Shown piece after piece: positions 45,156 through 54,667 of a stretch of 64,000 bases of DNA. The stretch is from Bradyrhizobium betae (lineage in GTDB: Bacteria; Pseudomonadota; Alphaproteobacteria; Rhizobiales; Xanthobacteraceae). A program made the position numbers and the translations under genes. The stretch's first letter is position 1, and each line of letters begins with the position of its first letter. A model generated the notes under the pieces. That model searched no databases, was not told where the DNA came from, and worked only from the letters and a program-made list of their open reading frames with translations. The stretch is taken from NCBI RefSeq assembly GCF_004123905.1, contig NZ_MZXW01000005.1, forward strand, positions 1 to 64,000, read 5' to 3'.

Positions 45156-46685
45156 ATGCCGCGCATGGCCGAAAAACCCAAAAAACCCCAGAAACTGAAG
45201 GCGCGCCTGCCGCGCGGGCTCGAGGATCGCGATCCCTCAGCGATCCGGGCGACGCGCGAGATGGTCGAGAAGATCCGCGCCGTCTACGAGCTCTACGGGT
45301 TCGAGCCGGTGGAAACGCCGGCGATGGAATATACCGACGCGCTCGGAAAATTCCTGCCCGACCAGGACCGTCCGAACGAGGGCGTGTTCTCGTTCCAGGA
45401 CGACGACGAGCAGTGGATCAGCTTGCGCTACGATCTGACCGCGCCGCTCGCACGCTATGTCGGCGAGCGCTACGGCACCGACGGTCTGGTGTTGCCCTAT
45501 CGCAGCTACCGCGTCGGCTACGTCTTCCGCAACGAGAAGCCCGGCCCCGGCCGCTTCCGCCAGTTCATGCAGTTCGATGCCGACACGGTCGGCTCGGCGA
45601 CGCCGGCGGCGGACGCCGAGATCTGCATGATGGCGGCGGACACGATGGAAGCGCTCGGCATCGCGCGCGGCCAGTATGTGGTGAAGGTCAACAACCGAAA
45701 AGTGCTCGACGGCGTTCTGGAAGCCATTGGCCTCGGCGGTGACGAGAACGCAGGCCGCAGGCTGACCGTGCTGCGCGCGATCGACAAGCTCGACAAGTTT
45801 TCCGCCGACGAAGTGCGCAAGCTGCTTGGCCCCGGTCGGTGGGACGGCGGCGAAGAAGGCAAAGGCGACTTCACGAAGGGCGCCAATTTGAGCGCGGCCG
45901 AGGCCGACGTTGTTCTCGCCATCACCAAACCGCGCGACGACTGGAAAGAGGCCATTGCCGCCGCGGAAACCTACCTCGCCAAGAGCGAAGTTGGTCAGGC
46001 CGGCGTGAGCGAGCTCGAAGAGATTGCCAAGCTGGTCACGGCGTCGGGTTATGGTGCGGACCGCATCAAGATCGATCCGTCCGTCGTGCGCGGCCTCGAA
46101 TATTACACCGGCCCCGTCTACGAGGTCGAACTCCTGCTCGAGACCAAGGACGAAAAAGGCCGCCCCGTGCGCTTCGGTTCGGTCGGTGGCGGTGGTCGCT
46201 ACGACGGCCTCGTCTCGCGCTTCCGCGGCGAGCCGGTGCCGGCGACCGGTTTCTCGATTGGCGTCTCGCGCCTCCAAGCCGCGTTGACGCTGCTTGGTAA
46301 ACTCGACACGCGGCCCGACTTCGGCCCCGTCGTCGTCACCGTGTTCGACCGCGACCGCGTCGCCGACTATCAGAAGATGGTCGCGTCCTTGCGCACCGCC
46401 GGCATCCGCGCCGAGCTCTATCTCGGCAATCCCAAGAACATGGGCAACCAGCTCAAATATGCCGACCGCCGCAACTCACCTTGCGTGATCATCCAGGGCT
46501 CGGATGAAAAGGCGCGCGGCGAGGTGCAGGTCAAGGATCTGATCGAAGGCGCCAAGGCCGCCGCTGCGATCGCCTCCAACCAGGAATGGCGCGAGACGCG
46601 GCCGGCGCAGTTCTCGTGCAGCGAAGCCGACCTCATTTCAAAAGTGCGCGAGGTGCTCGCCCGCCATGACGTGAGCTGGGGCTAG
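45156..46685 (+). CDS. hisS: histidyl-tRNA synthetase
   Basis: 509 residues. Class II motifs: motif 2 [18 protein letters not shown], HisA signature ([12 protein letters not shown]) and motif 3 with Arg in [16 protein letters not shown] 45165 is an alternative start three codons in. The C-terminal anticodon-binding domain is present. An 80-residue region (about 190-290) rich in charged residues lies between motifs 2 and 3, typical of this family in rhizobia. Confidence 0.96.
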   Translation: MPRMAEKPKKPQKLKARLPRGLEDRDPSAIRATREMVEKIRAVYELYGFEPVETPAMEYTDALGKFLPDQDRPNEGVFSFQDDDEQWISLRYDLTAPLARYVGERYGTDGLVLPYRSYRVGYVFRNEKPGPGRFRQFMQFDADTVGSATPAADAEICMMAADTMEALGIARGQYVVKVNNRKVLDGVLEAIGLGGDENAGRRLTVLRAIDKLDKFSADEVRKLLGPGRWDGGEEGKGDFTKGANLSAAEADVVLAITKPRDDWKEAIAAAETYLAKSEVGQAGVSELEEIAKLVTASGYGADRIKIDPSVVRGLEYYTGPVYEVELLLETKDEKGRPVRFGSVGGGGRYDGLVSRFRGEPVPATGFSIGVSRLQAALTLLGKLDTRPDFGPVVVTVFDRDRVADYQKMVASLRTAGIRAELYLGNPKNMGNQLKYADRRNSPCVIIQGSDEKARGEVQVKDLIEGAKAAAAIASNQEWRETRPAQFSCSEADLISKVREVLARHDVSWG

Positions 46686-46703
46686 CCATTCGCTGGGATC
46701 GTC

Positions 46704-46726
46704 ATGCCCGGGCTTGTCCCGGGCAT
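46704..46726. repeat. palindrome ATGCCCGGG-CTTGT-CCCGGGCAT
   Basis: Identical to the hairpin at 26375-26397; downstream it continues into a truncated copy of that element (TGGCCGGTGTCC). It lies 18 bp after hisS and may act as its terminator. Confidence 0.75.
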
Positions 46727-46785
46727 CCACGTCCTGTTTGATGGCGACCGTCAATGGCCGGTGTCCGGCCGCAAGGGAGAGAACG

Positions 46786-46989
46786 ATGCCTGAGATCACC
46801 GTCAGCATGGCCGAAGGCCGCACCGATGAGCAGAAGGCCGGCATGATGCGCGACATCACCCAGGCGCTGGTGAAGAATCTCGGCGTCGATGCCGATGCCG
46901 TCGTCATCCAGATCAACGAAGCCCCGCTGCGTCACAAGATGAAGGGCGGCAAGACGTTTGTGGAGCGCGCGGCGGCTGCGAAGAAGTAG
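46786..46989 (+). CDS. 4-oxalocrotonate tautomerase-family protein
   Basis: 67 residues starting MPEITVSM; after Met removal, Pro1 is the catalytic base of the family. Length and the motif GRTDEQKAGMMRDITQAL match small 4-OT tautomerases. Two-residue changes against classic xylH suggest a general tautomerase. GGGAGAG precedes ATG 46786. It is not next to a meta-cleavage operon. Confidence 0.85.
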   Translation: MPEITVSMAEGRTDEQKAGMMRDITQALVKNLGVDADAVVIQINEAPLRHKMKGGKTFVERAAAAKK

Positions 46990-47015
46990 GCCGCGCTGTA
47001 GCGCCAATCACCACT

Positions 47016-47194
47016 GTCGTCCCGGACAAGCGTAAGCGCAGATCCGGGACCCATAACCACAGGGAGTGGTTATCTGGCGAAGCGGTAACTCCGAATCCCC
47101 GTAGCCACAACTTTCTGTGGCTATGGGTCCCCGATCGGCGCTCCACTCCAGACAACGCTGCGCGTTGTCGGGAGTTGGGCTTGTCCGGGACGAC
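47016..47194. repeat. dispersed palindromic element, CCCGGACAAGC type
   Basis: Ends form a perfect 16-bp inverted repeat: GTCGTCCCGGACAAGC (47016-47031) and GCTTGTCCGGGACGAC (47179-47194). Inside are CCCATAACCAC and GTTGTCGGGAGTTGG hairpins. Related copy at 48563-48698. Confidence 0.8.
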
Positions 47195-47216
47195 GGCGGA
47201 GCTTGAGGCAGGTAGC

Positions 47217-47621
47217 ATGGATGCACGCGACTTCATCAAGGTCGGCATGAGCGCCGAGCGCATGCTGGTGGTCCCGGCGGAGCGCACGGTCGGGCATTTC
47301 GTGCCCGGCATGCCGATGGTCTATGCGACGCCGATGATGATCCTGGACATGGAGATGACCTCGGGCGATGCGATCCGCGCCGCGCTTCAGCCGGGCTGGG
47401 TCACCGTTGGTACCGAGGTCGATATCCGCCATCTCGCCGCAGCGTTGGTCGGCGCGACGGTGCGGACCACCGCGAAAGTGGTCGCGGTCGAGCGCCGCGT
47501 CATCCGCTTCGAGGTCGAGGCATTCGAGGGCATGCGCAGGCTCGGCGAGGGCCGCCACGCGCGCGGGCTTGTGAATGTCGAGATGTTCAATAAGAGGCTA
47601 GCCAAGGGCGCGGTGCCGTAG
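47217..47621 (+). CDS. hotdog-fold thioesterase, FlK-like
   Basis: 134 residues from ATG 47217. Counting from it, T38, E46, G65, H72 and R116 align with T42, E50, G69, H76 and R120 of Streptomyces cattleya FlK (fluoroacetyl-CoA thioesterase), a constant offset of four, so the catalytic Thr-Glu-His set is complete. The fluorine-selecting Phe36 of FlK is replaced by Met, so specificity for fluoroacetyl-CoA is doubtful. Acyl-CoA hydrolysis is the likely activity. The gene follows the 16-bp-bounded palindrome directly. Confidence 0.75.
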   Translation: MDARDFIKVGMSAERMLVVPAERTVGHFVPGMPMVYATPMMILDMEMTSGDAIRAALQPGWVTVGTEVDIRHLAAALVGATVRTTAKVVAVERRVIRFEVEAFEGMRRLGEGRHARGLVNVEMFNKRLAKGAVP

Positions 47622-47706
47622 GGTGGGCAAAGGCGCAAAGCGCCGTGCCCACCCTTCCCCCCTTGATGGACACAGATCGTGGGCACGCTCCGCTTTGCCC
47701 ACCCTT
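47621..47706. repeat. palindromic element, GGGTGGGCAAAG type
   Basis: GGGTGGGCAAAGGCG pairs with CGCTTTGCCCACCC-like sequence across an 85-bp span, with inner GCGCCGTGCCCACCC. It separates the convergent thioesterase and proC genes and could terminate both. Confidence 0.7.
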
Positions 47707-47717
47707 ACGGTACCGTC

Positions 47718-48542
47718 TTACTTCGCCAATTCCTTCGATCGCTGCGTCGCCGCTGCGATCGCGCGGATCATCAGCTCACGCAGGCCCGGCTCGCCCATGA
47801 GAACGCCGAGCGCAGCCGCCGTGGTGCCGCCGGGCGAGGTGACGTTCTGGCGTAGCGTGCTGGAGGGAAGGTCCGACTGGTGCAGCAACTCGCCGGAGCC
47901 GGCGACCGTCTCGCGCGCAAGCTTGGTCGCGAGCGCCTCGGGCAACCCCGCCTCGACGCCGGCGCGTGCGAGCTCTTCGGCGAGCAGGAACACATAGGCC
48001 GGGCCCGAGCCTGATACTGCGGTCACCGCATCCATCAGGCTCTCATCGTCAACCCATTCGACTGAGCCCGTGGCGCGCAGCAGCGCATCGGCCACGGCGC
48101 GTTGGCCGGCGCTGACGTTGTTCGCCGCGACCGCAACGGTGATGCCGCGGCCGATCGCCGCCGGTGTGTTCGGCATCGCGCGCACCACGGCGCCGCCGCA
48201 GACCTCCTGAAGCGAAGTGATCGTGGTTCCCGCCATGATCGAGACCACCGACGTCTTGTCCGAGACGAACGCCTTCAGCTTCGCGCCGGCGTCGCGGAAC
48301 ATCTGCGGCTTCACCGCGACGACCATCGTCTCGACGGTGCCAGCTGCCTTCACATCGGGATTGAGCGCGACGCCTTTTGCGGCAAGCGCGGTGATCTCGG
48401 GCGAGATGAACGGATCGACCACCGCGACGCGGCGCGGATCGAGCCCGCCCGCCAGCCATCCGGTCAGCATCGCGCCGCCCATCTTGCCGGCCCCGGCAAG
48501 GAGGATGGTGCCGGTGATGTTTTTGAGAGTGCTGTTCGCCAT
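47718..48542 (-). CDS. proC: pyrroline-5-carboxylate reductase
   Basis: 274 residues from ATG 48542. Rossmann motif GAGKMGGAMLTGWLAGG, and signature region TAVSGSGPAYVFLLAEEL for P5C/proline binding. Last step of proline synthesis, using NAD(P)H. Upstream bases to 48785 open in frame lie in a palindromic repeat and are not coding. Following YbjN gene is co-directional. Confidence 0.94.
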   Translation of the reverse strand: MANSTLKNITGTILLAGAGKMGGAMLTGWLAGGLDPRRVAVVDPFISPEITALAAKGVALNPDVKAAGTVETMVVAVKPQMFRDAGAKLKAFVSDKTSVVSIMAGTTITSLQEVCGGAVVRAMPNTPAAIGRGITVAVAANNVSAGQRAVADALLRATGSVEWVDDESLMDAVTAVSGSGPAYVFLLAEELARAGVEAGLPEALATKLARETVAGSGELLHQSDLPSSTLRQNVTSPGGTTAAALGVLMGEPGLRELMIRAIAAATQRSKELAK

Positions 48543-48562
48543 CGCTGCTGCCACTTGATCGG

Positions 48563-48698
48563 TGTCGTCTCCGCGAAGGCGGGGACCCATAACCACGAGT
48601 GGTTTTAGTGGATGGAGGTGTTGGCAACAAGCATTGCGCGATACCGAGAAATCACGCGGTATGGGCCCCGGATCTGCGCTTCGCTTGTCCGGGACGAC
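48563..48698. repeat. dispersed palindromic element, related to 47016-47194
   Basis: Left end GTCGTCTCCGCGAAGGCGGGG and right end CTTGTCCGGGACGAC, sharing GGGACCCATAACCAC with the 47-kb copy. Located between proC and the YbjN gene. Confidence 0.7.
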
Positions 48699-48718
48699 AG
48701 TGGGGTGGGAGGCGAGCC

Positions 48719-49219
48719 TTACGCCTCGCCCACCGTGTCGAACATCGCGGCGTTCATGGCGTCCGTCGTGGTCTTGCCGGCCCACACCACGAACTGGAAC
48801 GCCGGGAAGTAACGTTCGCAGGCGTGGATGGCGCCGGCGAGCATGGCTTCACATTGCGCGGTGGACGCGGTGAGCCCACCCGGCAGCACCAGTGCCTGGC
48901 GGTGCATGATCATGCCGGTGCTGGTCCACAGATCGAAATGCCCGACCCACAACTGCTCGTTGACCGCGGCGACGAGCCGCTGCACCTCACCGCGCCGCGC
49001 GACCGGAATCTTCATGTCGAACGCGCAGGCCAGATGCAGCGCCTCGATCTCACCCATCCAGGTGAAGGAGATCTGGTAGTCGGTCCATTGTCCCTTGGAG
49101 ACAATGGTGAGCTCGTCTTCGCCGGAGCGTTCAAACGGCCAGTTGTTGCTGGCCGCGATGTCCTCGACCACCGCGAGCGGATGGCTTTTGGAATCGATAG
49201 TGCCTTCGAGCAGGGACAT
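48719..49219 (-). CDS. YbjN-domain protein
   Basis: 166 residues from ATG 49219 (AGAGG ahead). The YbjN fold (type III secretion chaperone-like) is supported by NNWPFERSGEDELTIVSKG, the ISFTWMGEIEALHLACAFD strand pair and the FQFVVWAGKTTTDAMNAAMFDTVGEA end. Family members are linked to stress tolerance; the molecular role is not known. Same strand as proC but separated by a repeat. Confidence 0.85.
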   Translation of the reverse strand: MSLLEGTIDSKSHPLAVVEDIAASNNWPFERSGEDELTIVSKGQWTDYQISFTWMGEIEALHLACAFDMKIPVARRGEVQRLVAAVNEQLWVGHFDLWTSTGMIMHRQALVLPGGLTASTAQCEAMLAGAIHACERYFPAFQFVVWAGKTTTDAMNAAMFDTVGEA

Positions 49220-49631
49220 GCCGTCTCGACCTCTTGCCTTTTTGTTGTCTTTGATACGCACGCGGTTGGTCCGGCGCGCGCTCCCTTAATTATTGCTAAG
49301 GCGATCCCCAGGCGTCGCTGTTGCGATCCCGAGATCAGCGCGGGCTTGTCGCGGATCAACTGATGTGATTTGCGGAATCTGCGCAACTGGCTGCCGAGTC
49401 CGTCCACAAGCCATGACTCGTTCGTCCACAGCTCATCTCGGCCACAATTATTAACGAAAAGAACAAACCGGAATCGGACTCTCGGACCGCGTCCCAATCG
49501 TTAATTCCGCCCCGCGAGGGCGGGACCGTCATGGCGGCATGGGACCATGCGGATTTCCCATGCGGAACGCGCTTGCTGTGGCCCCGAACCGGCGTCATAT
49601 TTCGCCTCAGGCCGTTCATTCCGGACGGCCG
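49220..49631. other. intergenic region upstream of the FMN riboswitch
   Basis: 412 bp between the leftward YbjN gene and the rightward riboswitch. No gene seen. It must carry the promoters of both. A stretch around 49440-49470 (ATTATTAACGAAAAG) is AT-rich compared with its surroundings. Confidence 0.5.
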
Positions 49632-49800
49632 ATGTTCTCAGGGCGGGGTGAAAGTCCCCACCGGCGGTAAGGGCCGAAAGGCCTAAGCCCGCGAGCGCCT
49701 TCCCCAGGTTCTTCCTGAAAAGGATTTGCCGAAGGGAAGGGTCAGCAGATTCGGTGCAACTCCGAAGCCGACGGTTAAAGTCCGGATGAAAGAGAACGGT
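49632..49800 (+). promoter_or_regulatory. FMN riboswitch (RFN element)
   Basis: Conserved RFN segments in order: TCTCAGGGCGGGGTGAAAGT, CCCACCGGCGGTAA, CCCGCGAGC, then GGTCAGCAGATTCGGTGCAA, CCGACGGTTAAAGTCCGGATG and AGAGAACGG. It binds FMN and turns expression down when flavin is abundant. It lies 78 bp before ribH, which it controls. Confidence 0.93.
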
Positions 49801-49877
49801 CGGTGGCAGACGCATCGCAAGATGCGGCTGTTTGTCGTTCCGTGTGCCCTGATTCTGGTCCTTAACTGAGGAAAGCC

Positions 49878-50435
49878 ATGAATCAGATGTTGCAAGATCC
49901 CCAGACCGAAACTTCAGACGTCACCCAACCGCCGGTTCCGCAAGGCCCGGCGACTGAGTATCCTCGCTTTGCAAAGCCGCAGCGGGTGGCCTTCGTGCAG
50001 GCCTGCTGGCACCGCGACGTGGTTGAGGAGGCCCGTATCGCCTTCATCAAGGAGGCCGAGGCGCGCCACCTCACCCATGTCGACGTGTTCGAGGTGCCGG
50101 GCTCGTTCGAGATCCCGCTGCATGCGCAGGTGCTCGCCAAGACGCGGCGCTATACTGCGATCGTCGCGGCCGGCCTCGTCGTCGACGGTGGCATCTATCG
50201 CCACGAGTTCGTCGCCGACACCGTGATCAAGGCGCTGATGGACGTGCAGCTGCGCACCGAGGTGCCGGTGTTCTCGGCGGTGCTGACGCCGCAGCAATTC
50301 CACGAGACCGAAGTGCACTACGATTTCTTCCGCAGGCACTTTACGATCAAGGGCATCGAGGTCGCGGCAGCCTGTGCGGAGACGTTGCACGGCCTGGAAC
50401 GCCTGCGCGGCCAGGTCGCGGCGGGGATTGTGTAA
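49878..50435 (+). CDS. ribH: 6,7-dimethyl-8-ribityllumazine synthase, type II
   Basis: 185 residues. Condenses 5-amino-6-ribitylaminouracil with dihydroxybutanone phosphate. The motifs WHRDVVEEAR, FEVPGSFEIPL, LVVDGGIYRHEFV and the TPQQFHE near the C-terminus resemble Brucella RibH2, the decameric type found besides RibH1. Stand-alone, controlled by the FMN riboswitch just upstream. Confidence 0.93.
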   Translation: MNQMLQDPQTETSDVTQPPVPQGPATEYPRFAKPQRVAFVQACWHRDVVEEARIAFIKEAEARHLTHVDVFEVPGSFEIPLHAQVLAKTRRYTAIVAAGLVVDGGIYRHEFVADTVIKALMDVQLRTEVPVFSAVLTPQQFHETEVHYDFFRRHFTIKGIEVAAACAETLHGLERLRGQVAAGIV

Positions 50436-50455
50436 GGAGTCGCAAAGACGTTTCG

Positions 50456-50503
50456 CCCCTCATCCCGAGGCGCTTGCGAAGCAGGCGTTTCGAGGATGAG
50501 GGG
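50456..50503. repeat. palindromic hairpin, CCCCTCATCC type
   Basis: CCCCTCATCC at the left pairs with GGATGAGGGG at the right around GCGCTTGCGAAGC, 20 bp after ribH. Probable terminator or small mobile palindrome. Confidence 0.65.
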
Positions 50504-50528
50504 TCGATCCACGAGAGCTGCGAAGTCA

Positions 50529-51563
50529 TCACCCCAACGACACACCCGCCTTGGCGCGGCTGATCCCCAGCGCCAGGATGCGCTGCAGGAGATCCGGATA
50601 TTTGAGCCCGGCATGCTGGGCCGCCGTGGCGAATTCCTGGCTCTTGGCGATCTCGGGGTTGGGGTTTGCTTCGATGAAATACGGCGTGCCGTCGGCGGCG
50701 AGGCGAAAGTCGATGCGCGCGTAGCCGTCGAGGCCAAGCGCCCGGTAGATGCGTTTCGCGGCGCGCTGAATGCGCGCGGTGACTTCGGGCGCAAGGTCCT
50801 TCGCCGGTCCGTCGACGATGCCGACCTTCTCCTGATAGTCGGTGTCGTGCTTGGCCTTTTCGGTGGCGATGTGGCGTGAGCGGCGCCCGCCCATGCTGCC
50901 GAATTTCAATTCCCAAACCGGCAGGACGCGCAGGCGGTTGTTGCCGAGCACGCCGACGTAAAGCTCTCGCCCCTCGATGAACTGCTCGGCGATGGCGGCG
51001 GTTTCGCTCCGCTCGTGGATAAAGGCGACGCGCTCCGCGAGCTTTTCGTCGGTATCGACGATGGAGGCCTGAGAAATGCCGGCAGATCCATCCATGTTCA
51101 GGCTCTTGACGATCAGCGGCAGCGCAAGACGCGTCGGACGATTCACCTTGCGTCGCATTGGGAAAACGGCGAAGGCCGGCACCGCGATCCGGCGATGATG
51201 CACCAGTGTCTTGGACAAATCCTTGCCGCGCGCCAGGATCAGGCCGCGCGGATTACAGCCGGTATAAGCGACCTTCATCAGCTCGAGATAGCTCGCGATG
51301 TGCTGGTCATAGGCGACGTTGTTGTGGAATTCCTCCAGCAGCGTGAAAACCACATGCGGCTTGAACTCCTCGATCGCCTCGCGCACCGGCTTGATTTCCT
51401 CCTGCGCGCCGAGCGGGCGGACGTCGTGGCCGGCCGCGCGCAAGGTGCTCACCACATCGTATTCGGTTTTCCACGCGTTGATTTCCTGCGCGCTGTATCC
51501 GTCGCTTGAGTCCGGCGGCAGGAAGTCCGGATGCATGAGGACCAGAATGCGCAAGCGTCTCAT
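50529..51563 (-). CDS. D-alanine-D-alanine ligase-like ATP-grasp protein
   Basis: 344 residues from ATG 51563, which overlaps the peptidase stop as ATGA; ATG 51575 is possible. ATP-grasp parts: PLIVKSLNMDGSAGIS (lysine and glycine loop), EQFIEGRELYVGVLGN, and ARIDFRLAADG...FIEANPNPEI, the metal-binding Glu/Asn. This resembles Ddl but lacks a usual cell-wall gene context. It likely joins an amino or carboxylate group to a peptide-like substrate with ATP. It is translationally coupled to a zinc-metallopeptidase gene, which suggests a build-and-cut pair. Confidence 0.82.
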   Translation of the reverse strand: MRRLRILVLMHPDFLPPDSSDGYSAQEINAWKTEYDVVSTLRAAGHDVRPLGAQEEIKPVREAIEEFKPHVVFTLLEEFHNNVAYDQHIASYLELMKVAYTGCNPRGLILARGKDLSKTLVHHRRIAVPAFAVFPMRRKVNRPTRLALPLIVKSLNMDGSAGISQASIVDTDEKLAERVAFIHERSETAAIAEQFIEGRELYVGVLGNNRLRVLPVWELKFGSMGGRRSRHIATEKAKHDTDYQEKVGIVDGPAKDLAPEVTARIQRAAKRIYRALGLDGYARIDFRLAADGTPYFIEANPNPEIAKSQEFATAAQHAGLKYPDLLQRILALGISRAKAGVSLG

Positions 51564-52588
51564 AGTGCGATCCATTTGCGCCGGGACGGGCCAAACATGG
51601 CGTGCATCGTCTTGGCGGTCACGAGGACGATGAAATCGAGCACGAGCTTCTGTTCGGGGCCGACGGCGCGCAGGTCGAGCTCACGACAGCGGGAGATCAT
51701 CTCGTCGAGCACGGCGTCGAGCGTGAGCTGGTTCTCGCCGGTCCATCGCGCGACCAACTGCCTGATCTGGGCGCGGTGGCGCCGGATCAGGGCCGCGGCC
51801 GGCTTTGACCGGTGATGCCGTGGATCGGCGGAAAACAGCCGGAAGAGGTCGCGGTCGTAAGTCTTCGGTGGCGTGAACGCGTAGAATGCCTGCTTTTTCT
51901 TGTAATGGTCTTCAAGCGTCTGGCTGAGCCTGCTCAGTGGATCGATACGCTCTCGCGTCGTGATCAGCGGTCGCTCTCCCGCGATCTCGCTCATGAGCTC
52001 GTCGACATATTCGAGTTTCTTCAGTGCGGGCCATCCAGCGTATCGCGTGCGCCAGTTTGAACGCGGCCGCAACCACACCGCAAAGGTCTCGGCGAAGTCT
52101 TCGTCAGGGTGGCTCTGTGCGTACCAGAGCCGGAGGTGCTGGACGTAGCGCCGGCTCGCCGGATTGGGCCGGTAGTAGCGCGGGTAATGTTTCGACGACG
52201 GCCCGAACAATTGTTGCCAGCGCCGGCGCCGCTGCAACTGAAAGCCGTGCTGGATGGCATGGCCCGCCTCGTGACGAAGGATGGCCATGCATTCGCGCCA
52301 GGTTCCGCCCTCGACGTCGAACATCATCCTCTTCTCCAGCTTCATCAGGCGGGGATGGGCGAGATAGAAGGGAATCGCGATGCCGGGCACACCGCCCGGA
52401 CTGAACCACTCGCTCGAGATCCACGTGTGCGGCCGCAGCCGGATGCCGCGCTCCTCGAGCTCCTCGTGGAGCGTGGCGACGCAATCCTCGAGCCAGGTGC
52501 CTTCGACCGTAACCCTCAGGCTGGAGAGGCGCTGCTTGAGCAACTCGTCGTCCGACAGCTTCTCCCAGGCAAATTTCCGGCGGGGCAT
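51560..52588 (-). CDS. putative zinc-binding metallopeptidase (Peptidase_Mx-type)
   Basis: 342 residues. Zincin motif H106-E107-A-G-H110 in ILRHEAGHAIQ, and a downstream HPDEDFAETFAVWL (about 160-173), providing the third ligand Glu, as in gluzincin-type Peptidase_Mx proteins. No signal peptide seen. The start ATG 52588 opens the pair; the ATP-grasp gene follows with a 4-base overlap. Physiological substrate unknown. Confidence 0.8.
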   Translation of the reverse strand: MPRRKFAWEKLSDDELLKQRLSSLRVTVEGTWLEDCVATLHEELEERGIRLRPHTWISSEWFSPGGVPGIAIPFYLAHPRLMKLEKRMMFDVEGGTWRECMAILRHEAGHAIQHGFQLQRRRRWQQLFGPSSKHYPRYYRPNPASRRYVQHLRLWYAQSHPDEDFAETFAVWLRPRSNWRTRYAGWPALKKLEYVDELMSEIAGERPLITTRERIDPLSRLSQTLEDHYKKKQAFYAFTPPKTYDRDLFRLFSADPRHHRSKPAAALIRRHRAQIRQLVARWTGENQLTLDAVLDEMISRCRELDLRAVGPEQKLVLDFIVLVTAKTMHAMFGPSRRKWIAL

Positions 52589-52700
52589 CAGGCATCCAGA
52601 GGGCAGCGATGACTCGGTCTGCGGATGATGTCATGGGCAGCAGCCCGCAACAACCCGTGGAGCAGGGACGTGCTGCGGTGCGTCAGGGCACGAGATCGTC

Positions 52701-52811
52701 GGGTGGGTTAGCCGAAGGCGTAACCCACCACGGTCTGTCTCTGCGGAAACAAAAGAGGTGGGTTACACCCAGCGGTCCGCGTTTCGCGCGGCCCGCAGGG
52801 CTAACCCACCC
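52701..52811. repeat. palindromic element, GGGTGGGTTAGCC type
   Basis: GGGTGGGTTAGCC at the left pairs with GGCTAACCCACCC-like bases at the right; GTAACCCACC and GGTGGGTTAC form an inner pair. Located between prs and the metallopeptidase start. Confidence 0.7.
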
Positions 52812-52824
52812 TACAAGATCGCAC

Positions 52825-53778
<954 letters not shown>

Positions 53779-53971
53779 GGACGCTTCCTCCCGCGCTTTG
53801 CTGGATACGACGTTCAACATCAGAAAATACCCACTGGCAGCACGGTTACGACGGGCGAGGAAATATCAGGCCGGAGGCCGCAATGGCAACCCGGGATGCT
53901 ACGTTTTCCCTGCGAAATCCTGAGTCGGGCCAACGGCTTGGCCGCAAGTTGAGGTCGTGGTTGAGCGGGGG

Positions 53972-54586
53972 TTATCGCTCGGCGTAGCCGAGCGCGGAGG
54001 CCGGCATGTCAGACGCCGGGGCGTCCGGCATGACGCTCGCCACCGCCGGTCCCCGCAGGCCCGGAACAGTGACTGGAGCATCCGGCGTCCCGTTGATCAT
54101 GTTGGAAAGTCCGCTGAATCCGGCCTGAGCGATCTTCCGCAGCACCAGATCGTCGGCGGCAGACCAGGGATCTCGCCCACCCTTGGCGGCGGTCAGTTCC
54201 TCGCCGGAAAGGCGCAGCGCCCGCTGCTGGTTGGCGTCGTAGACGTCCCAGACCCAGGCGATCACGGTCTTGCCGCGCACCACCTGGGCGGAGAGGTAGC
54301 TGCGCACGCGGTAGGCGGCCGAGCCCTCGCGGGAGACCACGGACAGGCTGCGCAGCTTCGATTCGCTGTCGAGCACGCCGACCATGCGATCGAACACCTG
54401 CGGCGGGGGCCCGTCGATCGACTCGAAGGCGATCGTGGCCCCGGACCCGGCGCTCGGCGCCATCGCATAGGAGTTGGCAACATTACCGCCGCCGGCGCAG
54501 CCGCCAAGCGCGGTCGCCGCCGCCAGCAGCATGACCGCCAGCACGCGCGAACCCGCGCGGCCCAGGATGAATGACGCGTCCCTCAT
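53972..54586 (-). CDS. exported lipoprotein of unknown function
   Basis: 204 residues. A signal with a lipobox ALGGC (Cys about 30) is followed by a serine/glycine linker and a domain with IAFESIDGPPPQVFDRMVGVLD and YRVRSYLSAQVVRGKT...WVWDVYD, matching a small DUF seen in rhizobia. Role unknown; probably anchored in the inner leaflet of the outer membrane. Divergent from the exported protein at 54668. Confidence 0.75.
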   Translation of the reverse strand: MRDASFILGRAGSRVLAVMLLAAATALGGCAGGGNVANSYAMAPSAGSGATIAFESIDGPPPQVFDRMVGVLDSESKLRSLSVVSREGSAAYRVRSYLSAQVVRGKTVIAWVWDVYDANQQRALRLSGEELTAAKGGRDPWSAADDLVLRKIAQAGFSGLSNMINGTPDAPVTVPGLRGPAVASVMPDAPASDMPASALGYAER

Positions 54587-54667
54587 TATGGAGGCAGCGA
54601 TATCGTTAAAATCGATTAAGGTCTAGGGCAGGCAGGACACAGACCTGCGCATATCCGGGGGGAGCCG

